In this document: positions 17,266-25,753 of the stretch, piece after piece
Position numbering within the stretch: position 1 is the first letter of the stretch
How the letters are laid out: each line of letters begins with the position of its first letter
Source: an uncultured Sphingomonadaceae bacterium
GTDB lineage: Bacteria > Pseudomonadota > Alphaproteobacteria > Sphingomonadales > Sphingomonadaceae
Assembly (NCBI GenBank): GCA_947488845.1
Contig: CANLBM010000016.1
Location: 21,256-85,255, forward strand
Direction: 5' to 3'
DNA: 64,000 bases
The notes under the pieces: model-generated
Told to the model about the DNA's origin: nothing
Seen by the model: only the letters and a program-made list of their open reading frames with translations
The model's database searches: none
Translations under genes and position numbers: made by a program

Positions 17266-18552
17266 TCAGTCGCAAGCGCGGTGAAGCTGATGACCGAGCC
17301 ATGCTGCCACCAGACACATGGCCGCAACCAGCAATAGCTGTTCGGTTGTCGAAACGCCCATCATGCTCAGGCCGATCGCTGCCAGTGCACCAAATACCAT
17401 GCAGCCGGAATTGACCACATTATTTGCGGCAATCGTGCGCGCGGTCTGGCTGATGTCGACGGTGGTCGTCAGGAAAGCATAGAGCGGCACGACGAACATG
17501 CCGCCGAATATGGAAACGCCGCCTAGTGTTGCGAGCAGAGACCAGGCACCATCATGGACGATGAATGTCTTGAATGTGTAGAGTTCACCATCGGGCAGAC
17601 CCTGCCAGCTGCGCGCTATGAAGTAGAGGATGACCACGAACACGCCCATCAGGATGACGCTCACCGGTGCGAAACGCGCCGAAACTTCGCTTTTCAACAA
17701 CCGGTTGACCAGAACCGAACCAATCGCGATCCCGATCGAGAATACACCCAGGAAGAGGCTCGCCACCTGCGGTGTCGCCGTCAGCACATTCTCGACAAGA
17801 GGTGGAAACTGAATGATAAGGACCGATCCGATCGTCCAGAAAAAGCTGATCGCGATAATCGCCAGATAGAGCTTGCGGACATGCAAAGTCGCGGAAATCA
17901 GCTGGATGGAAGAGCGAATGAAGTTGAAGTCGATTTTCTCGACCTCCTTTTGCGCGGGGGCCGGTGGCATGAACTGGGCCGCGACCCGGCCCAGAAGCGC
18001 TACCAGAAAAACCGTGATGATGGCAATTTCGACACCATTGCCGTTGCGGTCGATGATGATGCCGCCGAGTATCGTGCCGGCCAGAATGGCAATATAGGTA
18101 CCCGCTTCGACCAGACCGGTGCCGCCGAGGACTTCGTCCTTCTGCAGATGCTGCGGCAGCACTGCATATTTGATCGGACCGAAAAATGTCGATTGCAGCC
18201 CCAAGAGAAATAATGCGGTCAGCATGATCGGAATCGAATGCAACCAAAGCCCGATCCCGCCGATGACGGCGATGAATATCTCCAGGGTTTTGACAAATCG
18301 CGTGATCCGCGCCTTGTCGTAATTGTCTGCCAGCTGGCCAGCGAGCGACGAAAACAGAAAAAATGGCAGGATGAAGAGGCCGGAGGCGAGGGCGTTAAAG
18401 GCAAAATCCTCGGATTCACTGTCGTAAATTCCGTAGGTTACCAGAATAACCATCGAGAATTTGAAAAGATTGTCGTTAAACGCCCCGAGCAGCTGCGTTA
18501 GGAACAGCGGCAAAAATCTTTTTGTCCGCAGCAAATGCGCAGTATTTTGCAT
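17266..18552 (-). CDS. Major facilitator superfamily transporter (LplT-like)
   Basis: A 428-residue multi-spanning MFS transporter. The N-terminal segment RFLPLFLTQLLGAFNDNLFK is the hallmark of the LplT lysophospholipid-flippase group, also found as the transporter half of Aas fusions. About 12 hydrophobic segments are visible. Members move lyso-phospholipids across the inner membrane for re-acylation. The acyltransferase/acyl-ACP synthetase normally paired with it is not adjacent; plsC is 11 kb away. ATG 18552 (MQNTAHLL) is chosen, as the longer frame lacks a plausible N-terminus. Divergent from pgsA. Confidence 0.82.
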   Translation of the reverse strand: MQNTAHLLRTKRFLPLFLTQLLGAFNDNLFKFSMVILVTYGIYDSESEDFAFNALASGLFILPFFLFSSLAGQLADNYDKARITRFVKTLEIFIAVIGGIGLWLHSIPIMLTALFLLGLQSTFFGPIKYAVLPQHLQKDEVLGGTGLVEAGTYIAILAGTILGGIIIDRNGNGVEIAIITVFLVALLGRVAAQFMPPAPAQKEVEKIDFNFIRSSIQLISATLHVRKLYLAIIAISFFWTIGSVLIIQFPPLVENVLTATPQVASLFLGVFSIGIAIGSVLVNRLLKSEVSARFAPVSVILMGVFVVILYFIARSWQGLPDGELYTFKTFIVHDGAWSLLATLGGVSIFGGMFVVPLYAFLTTTVDISQTARTIAANNVVNSGCMVFGALAAIGLSMMGVSTTEQLLLVAAMCLVAAWLGHQLHRACD

Positions 18553-18715
18553 CAAGGGAAAATCTCTTTTCGAGGGATAATTTGAAGGTCCGCTCACCTT
18601 TAACCCTCTGAGCCCCCGCGTCAAATCGAATGACGGCGGCGAAGCCCATCAATTTGCGAACGAGTCGATTGAATCAATTTTCATTTTGTCAGAATCTGTC
18701 TATGCGAGAGCCGTG

Positions 18716-19288
18716 ATGCTGAATTTGCCAAATATATTGACCCTCTCGCGAATATTCGCCGTGCCGATTTTGGTTTTTCTCCTCTGGCCAAATTTTTCGG
18801 TGGTCAGGCCGCAGCCGTTGCCGATCGATTATTTGCTGACTTTCGGACTATATTGTCTGATGGCGATCACCGATTATTTCGACGGCTATCTCGCGCGTTC
18901 ACAGGGCACTGTTTCCAAGCTCGGAATATTCCTCGATCCGATCGCCGACAAAATCATGGTCGCCGCGGTGGTGCTGATGCTGATATTCACTCGGGATATC
19001 CAGGGCTGGCATGCCATCGCTGCCATTGTCATATTGTTGCGTGAAATCACCGTGTCCGGTTTGCGGGAATTTCTGGCCGGCCTGCAGGTCAGCGTTCCTG
19101 TTTCCCAACTGGCCAAATGGAAAACCGGTTTCCAGATGATTTCCCTCGGCGCTCTCATCCTCGCGGGGGGCGTGCCGCAATTTCCCGTCGTGCAGACGGT
19201 CGGTCTCTGGACTCTCTGGGCCGCAGCGATACTGACCCTGATCACCGGCTGGGATTATCTCCGCGTCGGTCTGAAGCACATGGACTGA
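18716..19288 (+). CDS. pgsA: CDP-diacylglycerol--glycerol-3-phosphate 3-phosphatidyltransferase
   Basis: Phosphatidylglycerophosphate synthase, the committed step to phosphatidylglycerol and cardiolipin in the inner membrane. The CDP-alcohol phosphotransferase signature D-G-x2-A-R-x8-G-x3-D-x3-D is complete, from DGYLARSQ through GIFLDPIADK. Several membrane helices surround it, total 190 residues. ATG 18716 (MLNLPNILTLSR) matches the usual start; the longer frame from 18686 is not needed. Its stop shares bases with the moaD start (TGATG), so pgsA, moaD and moaE form one translationally coupled operon. Confidence 0.95.
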   Translation: MLNLPNILTLSRIFAVPILVFLLWPNFSVVRPQPLPIDYLLTFGLYCLMAITDYFDGYLARSQGTVSKLGIFLDPIADKIMVAAVVLMLIFTRDIQGWHAIAAIVILLREITVSGLREFLAGLQVSVPVSQLAKWKTGFQMISLGALILAGGVPQFPVVQTVGLWTLWAAAILTLITGWDYLRVGLKHMD

Positions 19289-19551
19289 TGGGCCGTTCGA
19301 TCAACCTGGTATATTTCGCATGGGTCCGGGAACGGCTCGGAGTTGAAGGAGAAGAAATTTCTCTCCGGCAAGGGACCGAGACAATCGATGATGTCGTGAA
19401 TATGCTCGTCGAACGCGGAGGGGTATATCCGGACGTGTTGTCCGATGTTTCGAAATTGCGCTTCGCTCTCGATCAGGATTATGCAACCACAGAATCAATC
19501 GTCGGTTCGGCAACGGAACTGGCCATTTTCCCGCCGGTAACCGGCGGATGA
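19288..19551 (+). CDS. moaD: Molybdopterin synthase small subunit MoaD
   Basis: An 87-residue ubiquitin-fold sulfur carrier. The C-terminal Gly-Gly (PVTGG) that becomes the thiocarboxylate is present. It donates sulfur to MoaE in making molybdopterin from cyclic pyranopterin. It starts inside the pgsA stop and overlaps the moaE start by 4 bases (ATGA), an arrangement common in alphaproteobacteria. No other moa or mob gene is nearby. Confidence 0.94.
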   Translation: MGRSINLVYFAWVRERLGVEGEEISLRQGTETIDDVVNMLVERGGVYPDVLSDVSKLRFALDQDYATTESIVGSATELAIFPPVTGG

Positions 19552-19991
19552 TACGGATCGAGGTCAGCGCATGTGATTTTGATATTGGCGCCGAGACCGC
19601 GAAGGTTGCGGAGCAGGGTGGCGGCGCGATTGCCAGTTTCGTCGGCCAGGTGCGCGACGACGGAAATTTGGATACACTGGAGCTCGAACATTATCCGGCG
19701 ATGACCGACAAGGCGCTTCGGGCGATCGCCGAAGCCGCTCAAGCCGACTGGCCGCTTCATGCGATCACGATTTTTCACCGGGTGGGCAAACTGTCGGTTG
19801 GCGACAATATCGTCCTGGTGGTGACCGGATCCGATCATCGCGAGGCGGCGATCGAATCCTGTTCCTTCATCATGGACCGGTTGAAGACCGTGGCGCCGTT
19901 CTGGAAGAAAGAGACTGGTTCTGACGGATCGACCAAATGGATCGAAGAGCGCGATTCAGATGTCAAGGCGTCGGAAAAATGGCAAAAATAG
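19548..19991 (+). CDS. moaE: Molybdopterin synthase catalytic subunit MoaE
   Basis: A 147-residue large subunit of molybdopterin synthase. Conserved segments are GAIASFVGQVRD, LELEHYPAMTDKAL, IFHRVGKLSVGD and the catalytic-lysine stretch PFWKKETGSDGSTKWI. It overlaps moaD by 4 bases. It converges with oxyR 17 bases further on. All expected active-site segments are present, so the enzyme is likely functional. Confidence 0.95.
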   Translation: MIRIEVSACDFDIGAETAKVAEQGGGAIASFVGQVRDDGNLDTLELEHYPAMTDKALRAIAEAAQADWPLHAITIFHRVGKLSVGDNIVLVVTGSDHREAAIESCSFIMDRLKTVAPFWKKETGSDGSTKWIEERDSDVKASEKWQK

Positions 19992-20008
19992 CATTGGTTC
20001 GGGTCGGT

Positions 20009-20932
20009 CTATGCACCGGCTTTGGATGTCCAGTTTTGCGCTCCCTTCATGATTTCCGCCAATAGTTGAAACTCGCTGCGCCGGGGGCTGTTGGTGCGCC
20101 ATACCAGTGCAATGTCCCGGGTCGCGTTATCCGATTGCAGCGGTCGTGCGACAATGTTCGTGTGATTCAATATCCCGCTGTCGATCGCCATTTTCGGAAG
20201 CAGGGTCAGGCCGAGGCCATTGTCTACCATCTGGACCAGCGTGTGCAGCGAAGTTCCCATCATTCGAGCGGAAGCTCTCAGCTCGGGCCGATTGCAGGCT
20301 GCCAGTGCATGGTCTTTGAGACAATGCCCGTCCTCGAGTAACAACAGGCGGGTTTCGTCCAGCGTCGCCGGATCAACCCGCGCAGGCGGATCACGCGGAT
20401 CATCTTTCGGGAAAGCGACAAAAATCTCGTCGCTGAACAGGACTTCGGATTCCACGTCGCCGCAAGGGAAGGGCAGCGCCAGCAAAACGCAATCGGCATG
20501 GCCGTGATGCAGCGAATCGCAGGCGGCCTGGCTGGTCTCCTCTTTCAGATAGAGTTTGAGCTCCGGCCGTTCCTTGCGCAATTGTGGCAACAGGCGGGGC
20601 AAAAGAAAGGGCGCAATCGTCGGAATGACACTCATCCGGACATCGCCGGCCAATGGCTTGCCTGCGGATCGCGCCATTTCGGACAATTCCTCCGCCTCGC
20701 GCAAGATCCGGTAGGATTTTTCCACCATCTGGTTGCCCAGTTCGGTAAAACGGACAACCCGGCGCGTGCGCTCGACCAGAACGATGTCGAGCAGCGCTTC
20801 CAGTTCCTTTATACCCGCCGACAAGGTCGACTGGGTGACAAAGCAGGACTCCGCCGCCTTGCCGAAATGGCCATGTTCTTTCAGCGCCACCAGATATTGC
20901 AATTGCTTGAGCGTGGGGAGGTAGGTCGACAT
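20009..20932 (-). CDS. oxyR: OxyR-type LysR family peroxide-responsive regulator
   Basis: A 307-residue LysR-type regulator with an N-terminal winged helix-turn-helix (HFGKAAESCFVTQSTLSAGI) and a C-terminal effector domain. The two redox cysteines of OxyR are present with the same 9-residue spacing as E. coli C199/C208: C204 and C213 in GHCLKDHALAAC. That makes peroxide sensing likely rather than a generic LysR role. A katG gene that could be a target lies 18 kb away. An autoregulatory site in the 150 bases before cysE is possible but I could not define one. Confidence 0.9.
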   Translation of the reverse strand: MSTYLPTLKQLQYLVALKEHGHFGKAAESCFVTQSTLSAGIKELEALLDIVLVERTRRVVRFTELGNQMVEKSYRILREAEELSEMARSAGKPLAGDVRMSVIPTIAPFLLPRLLPQLRKERPELKLYLKEETSQAACDSLHHGHADCVLLALPFPCGDVESEVLFSDEIFVAFPKDDPRDPPARVDPATLDETRLLLLEDGHCLKDHALAACNRPELRASARMMGTSLHTLVQMVDNGLGLTLLPKMAIDSGILNHTNIVARPLQSDNATRDIALVWRTNSPRRSEFQLLAEIMKGAQNWTSKAGA

Positions 20933-21082
20933 TATCGATACTTTCGATCAGTGCTTGATATTTGATTTAATATAATGATTATTAGGGGTTTGAAAAGCGT
21001 CATCGGATTTGCGTTGCAAGAAAAGACTGGAAATAGTGGATTGTCGTCCCTATTTTGAAAATCTTCGCAACATCCGGAGAAT

Positions 21083-21793
21083 ATGAATATGTTTCGGGAA
21101 CTGGGCGCTTATCTGGATTCCATCAAGGCTCGCGACCCGGCCCCGCGATCGCGCTGGGAAGTTCTGCTATATCCCGGTGTGCTGGCTGTCGGCCTGCACC
21201 GGCTGGCGCATTGGCTGTTCAAGGGCGAACTATATTTCTTTGCCCGGCTGATCAATCACATCTCGCGATTTTTTACCGCAATCGATATCCATCCCGGTGC
21301 GAAAATCGGTCGGCATCTGTTTATCGATCACGGTTTTACCGTGATCGGCGAAACCGCTGACATTGGCGACAATGTGACGATCTATCAATGCGTGACGCTG
21401 GGCGGGACCAACCCGACCAACGGTATCGGCGGCAAGCGTCACCCCTCGATCGAAGATGATGTAATCCTGGGTTCGGGAGCCCAGGTTTTGGGCCCGATCA
21501 CGGTCGGAAAACGGGCGCGGGTCGGTGCCAATGCGGTGGTGACGCAGGATGTACCCGAAGGCGCGACTATGGTCGGTGTCCGTGCCCGCCCGACGCTGGT
21601 CGAGGCAAAGGAATATCAGAAAGACTTCGTTCCCTACGGAACGCCGTGCAGCGAGATATTCGATCCATCGACGCAAAAGCTGGAAATCTTGCAGTGCGAG
21701 ATGGAGCAATTGCAGAAACGCATCGCGGCTTTTGCCGTTGAGCGGAACAATAACGGCAAAGGCATCGAGACCAAGGGACGTGATCGCGCTTGA
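21083..21793 (+). CDS. cysE: Serine O-acetyltransferase
   Basis: Makes O-acetylserine for cysteine synthesis. The 236-residue protein has a short N-terminal helical region, then left-handed hexapeptide repeats with ATAIDIHPGAKIG-type start (here TAIDIHPGAKIGRHLFIDHG), GETADIGDNVTIYQCVTLGG and the acetyl-CoA loop GGKRHPSIEDDV. The short N-terminus fits the EpsC/compact CysE form. GGAGA precedes ATG 21083; ATG 21089 is a second option. Its stop overlaps the DUF2794 gene start by one base. Confidence 0.94.
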   Translation: MNMFRELGAYLDSIKARDPAPRSRWEVLLYPGVLAVGLHRLAHWLFKGELYFFARLINHISRFFTAIDIHPGAKIGRHLFIDHGFTVIGETADIGDNVTIYQCVTLGGTNPTNGIGGKRHPSIEDDVILGSGAQVLGPITVGKRARVGANAVVTQDVPEGATMVGVRARPTLVEAKEYQKDFVPYGTPCSEIFDPSTQKLEILQCEMEQLQKRIAAFAVERNNNGKGIETKGRDRA

Positions 21794-22146
21794 TGCGTTT
21801 TTCCGGGTCCAATATCTCGGCATTCCCGCAGCGTGGCGGCCCTTCTCAGGTCGGATTTGAACGCGCGGAAATGGAACGGATTCTCGGCCTATATGGCCGG
21901 ATGGTGGCCGCCGGCCACTGGAAGGATTATGCCATGGACATGCGGCCCGATGTCGCGATTTTCGCGGCCTTTCGCCGGGCATCGGAACGTCCGCAAATAA
22001 GAATCGAGAAACGGCCAGCAGACCGCAACCGTCAGGGCATGTGGTCATTGCATGGAGAGCAGGGCCAGATCCTGAAACGTGGCCATGATCTGGCCGGTAT
22101 TCTGGCTCCGGTCGAGCGCAAGCTTGTGAAACTCGTCACCGACTAG
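21793..22146 (+). CDS. DUF2794 domain-containing protein
   Basis: A 117-residue protein of the alphaproteobacterial DUF2794 family, recognised by FERAEMERILGLYGRMVAAGHWKDYA and the Arg-rich middle. No function is established for the family. It is coupled to cysE through a TGATG junction. Converges with phoB, 38 bases away. A CCGGCA-ATTA-TGCCGG hairpin lies between the two stops but lacks a T-run. Confidence 0.8.
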   Translation: MRFSGSNISAFPQRGGPSQVGFERAEMERILGLYGRMVAAGHWKDYAMDMRPDVAIFAAFRRASERPQIRIEKRPADRNRQGMWSLHGEQGQILKRGHDLAGILAPVERKLVKLVTD

Positions 22147-22184
22147 AAATATGGGCTGCGCTTTACGACAGGCCGACCCGGCAA

Positions 22185-22886
22185 TTATGCCGGAACAGCA
22201 TCGGTGTCGAGAGCATAGCCGGCCGAACGGACCGTGCGGATGATGTCGGCTCTGCCATTGGCGTTGAGCGCCTTGCGGAGCCGCCGGATATGCACATCGA
22301 CGGTACGAAGCTCGATATCACTATCCTGGCCCCAGACGCTGTCGAGCAGTCGTTCGCGGGAAAAAACCCAGTTGGGATGTTCCAGAAAATGGCGCAGCAG
22401 GCGGAATTCGGTCGGACCAAGCGCAACGGTTTCGCCACCGCGTTTCACCCTGTGGCCGACGGTGTCCATTTCCAGATCACCAAAAGTCAGTTTTTCACCG
22501 GCGAGAGCGGGGCGGACGCGGCGCAAGACGGCTTTGACGCGCGCGATCAGTTCCCGCGGGCTGAACGGTTTGGTGATATAGTCGTCGGCACCGGTTTCCA
22601 GTCCACGGATCTTGTCTTCTTCTTCGCCACGGGCGGTCAGCATGATGATGGGAATATTGGCAGTTTCCGATGATCGGCGAAGCCGTCTGCAGACCTCGAT
22701 ACCGGACAGGCTCTCCAGCATCCAGTCGAGCAAGATCACGTCCGGACGATGTTCCTGGACCAGCAAAAGCGCTTCCTCGCCATCACTGGTGTGGATGACA
22801 TCATATTCTTCTTTCTTGAAATTCCAGGTCAGGAGTTCCGCCAGCGCAGCGTCATCTTCTACCAGCAATAATTTTGCGTTCACCAT
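22185..22886 (-). CDS. phoB: Phosphate regulon response regulator PhoB
   Basis: A 233-residue OmpR/PhoB-family regulator. Receiver domain with the acidic pocket ED-D and phospho-acceptor D54 in LLDWMLESLSG, conserved K in TKPFSPREL, then a winged-helix DNA-binding domain ending YALDTDAVPA. It activates Pho-box promoters under phosphate limitation. Last gene of the pst block; its start shares one base with the phoU stop. The sensor phoR lies at the other end of the block, which argues for a coordinated locus. Confidence 0.95.
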   Translation of the reverse strand: MVNAKLLLVEDDAALAELLTWNFKKEEYDVIHTSDGEEALLLVQEHRPDVILLDWMLESLSGIEVCRRLRRSSETANIPIIMLTARGEEEDKIRGLETGADDYITKPFSPRELIARVKAVLRRVRPALAGEKLTFGDLEMDTVGHRVKRGGETVALGPTEFRLLRHFLEHPNWVFSRERLLDSVWGQDSDIELRTVDVHIRRLRKALNANGRADIIRTVRSAGYALDTDAVPA

Positions 22887-23617
22887 CAGTCTGCCTCGTC
22901 ACTCAGCGTATCGTCCAGCAAATCCGTCGGATCTTCACCGCGGGTGCGTTCCGGCATCGGTTCGCCGGTCGCGGCAAAATAGACCATCTCGGCGACATTG
23001 GTCGCATGGTCGCCGATACGTTCCAGATTCTTGGCGATGAACAGCAAATGGGCGGCCTCGCTGATATCCTTGGGGTTTTCGATCATATGGGTGATCACGG
23101 CGCGAAAGATACTATTGTAGAAATCATCGACGATTTGATCGCGCCGGTTCACCTCCATCGCCAGTTCCGCATCCCGACGGGCAAAGGCGTCGAGCGAATC
23201 GCGGACCAGTTCGCTGGCAATTTTCGACATAGAAGGAAGTAGGGAGATGGGCGTCAACCGGCGGGTTTTTGTAACCAATGGCACCCGTTTGGCGATATTT
23301 TTCGCATAGTCGCCAATCCGTTCGACGACGCCGGATATCTTGAACGTGGCAATCAATTCTCTCAGATCATCGGCCATCGGCGCGCGCAGGGCGATCGTTT
23401 GAAAGGTCAATTCGTCGATCCGCTTCTCGAGATCGTCGATCAACTTGTCTTCCCTGACAACTTCCGCCGCCAGTTCCAGATCGCTGTTTTCCAGCGCCCG
23501 CATGGCCTTGTCAATTGCCTGTTCGCTGCGCCCGCCAATTTCTGCAACCATGCCCCGCAACTGGTTGATATCGGAATCAAACGCTTTGACGGTATGTTCT
23601 GTACCACTATTGGCCAT
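22886..23617 (-). CDS. phoU: Phosphate transport system regulatory protein PhoU
   Basis: A 243-residue all-helical protein made of two repeated PhoU three-helix bundles, each with an E-x-R/D-rich metal motif (KRVPLVTKTRR region and LLFIAKNLERIGDHATNVAE). It relays the state of the PstSCAB transporter to PhoR and so keeps the Pho regulon off when phosphate is plentiful. It lies between pstB (25-base gap) and phoB (1-base overlap). Confidence 0.95.
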   Translation of the reverse strand: MANSGTEHTVKAFDSDINQLRGMVAEIGGRSEQAIDKAMRALENSDLELAAEVVREDKLIDDLEKRIDELTFQTIALRAPMADDLRELIATFKISGVVERIGDYAKNIAKRVPLVTKTRRLTPISLLPSMSKIASELVRDSLDAFARRDAELAMEVNRRDQIVDDFYNSIFRAVITHMIENPKDISEAAHLLFIAKNLERIGDHATNVAEMVYFAATGEPMPERTRGEDPTDLLDDTLSDEAD

Positions 23618-23641
23618 GTCTTGTTCCTAATCCTCTGCCGG

Positions 23642-24481
23642 TCAACCGTAACGACCGGTAATATAGTCCCGCGTTTTTTCTTCGCGCGGGTTGGTGAAAA
23701 TATCTGTCGTCTCGCCATATTCTACCAGCGTTCCAAGGTGGAAAAAGGCAGTTTTCTGGGAAACACGAGCTGCCTGCTGCATATTGTGGGTGACTATGAC
23801 GATAGCATATCTGCCGCGCAATTCGTGGATCAGCTCTTCGATCTTGGCGGTCGCGATCGGATCGAGGGCCGAGCACGGCTCGTCCATCAGGATTACTTCC
23901 GGATCAACCGCTATCGCACGGGCGATACACAGACGCTGTTGCTGGCCGCCCGACAATGCGGTGCCGCTGTCCTGCAACCGGTCTTTTACCTCGCCCCACA
24001 GACCGGCGCGCTGCAACGATGATTCGACGATATGGTCCAGCTCGTCCTTGCCGGTAGCCAGCCCGTGAATGCGCGGGCCATAGGCAATATTGTCATAGAT
24101 GGATTTGGGGAAGGGATTGGGCTTCTGGAAAACCATGCCGACGCGGGCGCGCAACTGGACAACGTCCATGCTCGCCGCATAAATATCTTCCCCTTCCAGC
24201 ATGATATCGCCGGTGACGCGAGCAATCGGAATAGTGTCGTTCATCCGGTTCATGCAGCGCAAAAAGGTCGACTTGCCGCAGCCGGACGGTCCGATAAACG
24301 CGGTAACGCTATCCATGTTCACGTCGATAGAGACATCTTTGATTGCCTGCTTGTCGCCGTAAAAAACGTCGACATGGCTAGCCGTCATTTTCGGCGCGCT
24401 GGTTTCGCCAGTCGTGTCTGTTGTGGTCGAGTCTGTCATATTTACGCTTTCGCTCGATTCTTGCATTTCTTCATATTTCAT
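23642..24481 (-). CDS. pstB: Phosphate ABC transporter ATP-binding protein PstB
   Basis: The nucleotide-binding subunit of the high-affinity phosphate importer. It has Walker [12 protein letters not shown] signature [15 protein letters not shown], Walker [14 protein letters not shown] and the switch histidine in VTHNMQQA. The N-terminus is a Ser/Thr-rich extension, so the start is uncertain. ATG 24481 is chosen; GTG 24490 directly abuts the pstA stop, and ATG 24466 or 24439 would also give a full ABC domain. Confidence 0.95.
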   Translation of the reverse strand: MKYEEMQESSESVNMTDSTTTDTTGETSAPKMTASHVDVFYGDKQAIKDVSIDVNMDSVTAFIGPSGCGKSTFLRCMNRMNDTIPIARVTGDIMLEGEDIYAASMDVVQLRARVGMVFQKPNPFPKSIYDNIAYGPRIHGLATGKDELDHIVESSLQRAGLWGEVKDRLQDSGTALSGGQQQRLCIARAIAVDPEVILMDEPCSALDPIATAKIEELIHELRGRYAIVIVTHNMQQAARVSQKTAFFHLGTLVEYGETTDIFTNPREEKTRDYITGRYG

Positions 24482-24490
24482 GGGCGGCAC

Positions 24491-25753
24491 CTACCAGCGC
24501 GTTTCAAAGCGGTTGCGCAAATATATGGCCAGCGCGTTCATCGTCAGCAGAAACAATAATAGCACAATGATCGCTGCCGATGTTTTCTCGACAAAGCCGC
24601 GGTCTACTTCGTCGGACCAGAGGAATATCTGCACCGGTAATACGGTCGCCGGATCGGTGATCCCGCTTGGTGGGGTCGCGATGAAAGCGCGCATGCCGAT
24701 CATCAACAGGGGAGCCGTCTCGCCCAATGCCCGAGCCATGCCGATGATGGTTCCGGTCAATATGCCTGGCAGAGCGAGCGGCAAGACATGGTGGAACACC
24801 ACTTGCAGCGGGCTTGCACCGATGCCCAGCGCGGCTTCGCGGATTGACGGGGGGACCGCCTTGACCGCGTTCCGTCCGGAAATGACGATCACCGGCATGG
24901 TCATCAGGGCAAGTGTCAAGCCACCGACCAGTGCGCCGGAACGCGGCATGCCGAAAAAGTTGAGGAACACGGCCAGACCGAGCAAGCCGAAGATAATCGA
25001 CGGCACGGCTGCCAGATTGTTGATCGAAACCTCGATGAGATCGGTCAGACGGTTTTTCGGCGCATATTCCTCGAGATAGAGTGCGGCGAATACACCAACC
25101 GGAAAGGCGAGCAGCAGCGTCACGATCATCGTGATCAATGAACCCTTGAACGCGCCCCAGATACCGACTTGCATCGGGTCCGTTGCATCCGAATTGCTGA
25201 GGAAATTCCAGTTGAACCCGGTTGAGAACTGGCCTGAAAATTCGCTGACCCTCTTTTCCGCTTCCGGGTTGCCTACGTCCTTATAGGCGACATCTATTTC
25301 CGAGACCACCGGCAGATATATCGTTGCTTTCTGTTCGACGATTTTCGGGTCGGCGAGGATCATCGCGTTGACTGTTGTCCATCCACCCGGCGAGAACAGA
25401 TCGTTGCCAGCCTCTCCATATTGTAGATCGATACTGCTATCGACAATCTCCCGTAGTCCCATGGACTGCAGATTGCTGTTCGCGTCGGGGCCCTCAAATT
25501 GGCTGGAAGAAACACCGCCGGTGGCCGCCGGAAAATCGATTTCAAGCGGCAGTTCTGTCTGCGTGAAGCCGCGAAATCCGTTGCCTACCATGACGATCAG
25601 CAGGAATGCCAGAAAACCGGCGGACAATATGATGGCTCCCATGCCGATCGCCTTGAACCGGCGTTCAGCCGCATAGCGCCGGGCAATGCGCTTCTGCATC
25701 GCAGCACCCTGCCAGTCGGTTGGCCGACGCTTCATTTCGGTGAGACTATTCAT
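24491..25753 (-). CDS. pstA: Phosphate ABC transporter permease PstA (long form with DUF3333-type N-terminus)
   Basis: A 420-residue inner-membrane permease, about 130 residues longer than E. coli PstA. The extra part follows the first membrane helix (about residues 36-60) and forms a large extracytoplasmic segment up to about residue 210. This matches the DUF3333 region known in alphaproteobacterial PstA. The C-terminal permease domain has the EAA-type loop ALGASPLQVV-like sequence (here ALGIGASPLQVVFHHVLPLA). Starts 8 bases inside the pstC end. Confidence 0.93.
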   Translation of the reverse strand: MNSLTEMKRRPTDWQGAAMQKRIARRYAAERRFKAIGMGAIILSAGFLAFLLIVMVGNGFRGFTQTELPLEIDFPAATGGVSSSQFEGPDANSNLQSMGLREIVDSSIDLQYGEAGNDLFSPGGWTTVNAMILADPKIVEQKATIYLPVVSEIDVAYKDVGNPEAEKRVSEFSGQFSTGFNWNFLSNSDATDPMQVGIWGAFKGSLITMIVTLLLAFPVGVFAALYLEEYAPKNRLTDLIEVSINNLAAVPSIIFGLLGLAVFLNFFGMPRSGALVGGLTLALMTMPVIVISGRNAVKAVPPSIREAALGIGASPLQVVFHHVLPLALPGILTGTIIGMARALGETAPLLMIGMRAFIATPPSGITDPATVLPVQIFLWSDEVDRGFVEKTSAAIIVLLLFLLTMNALAIYLRNRFETRW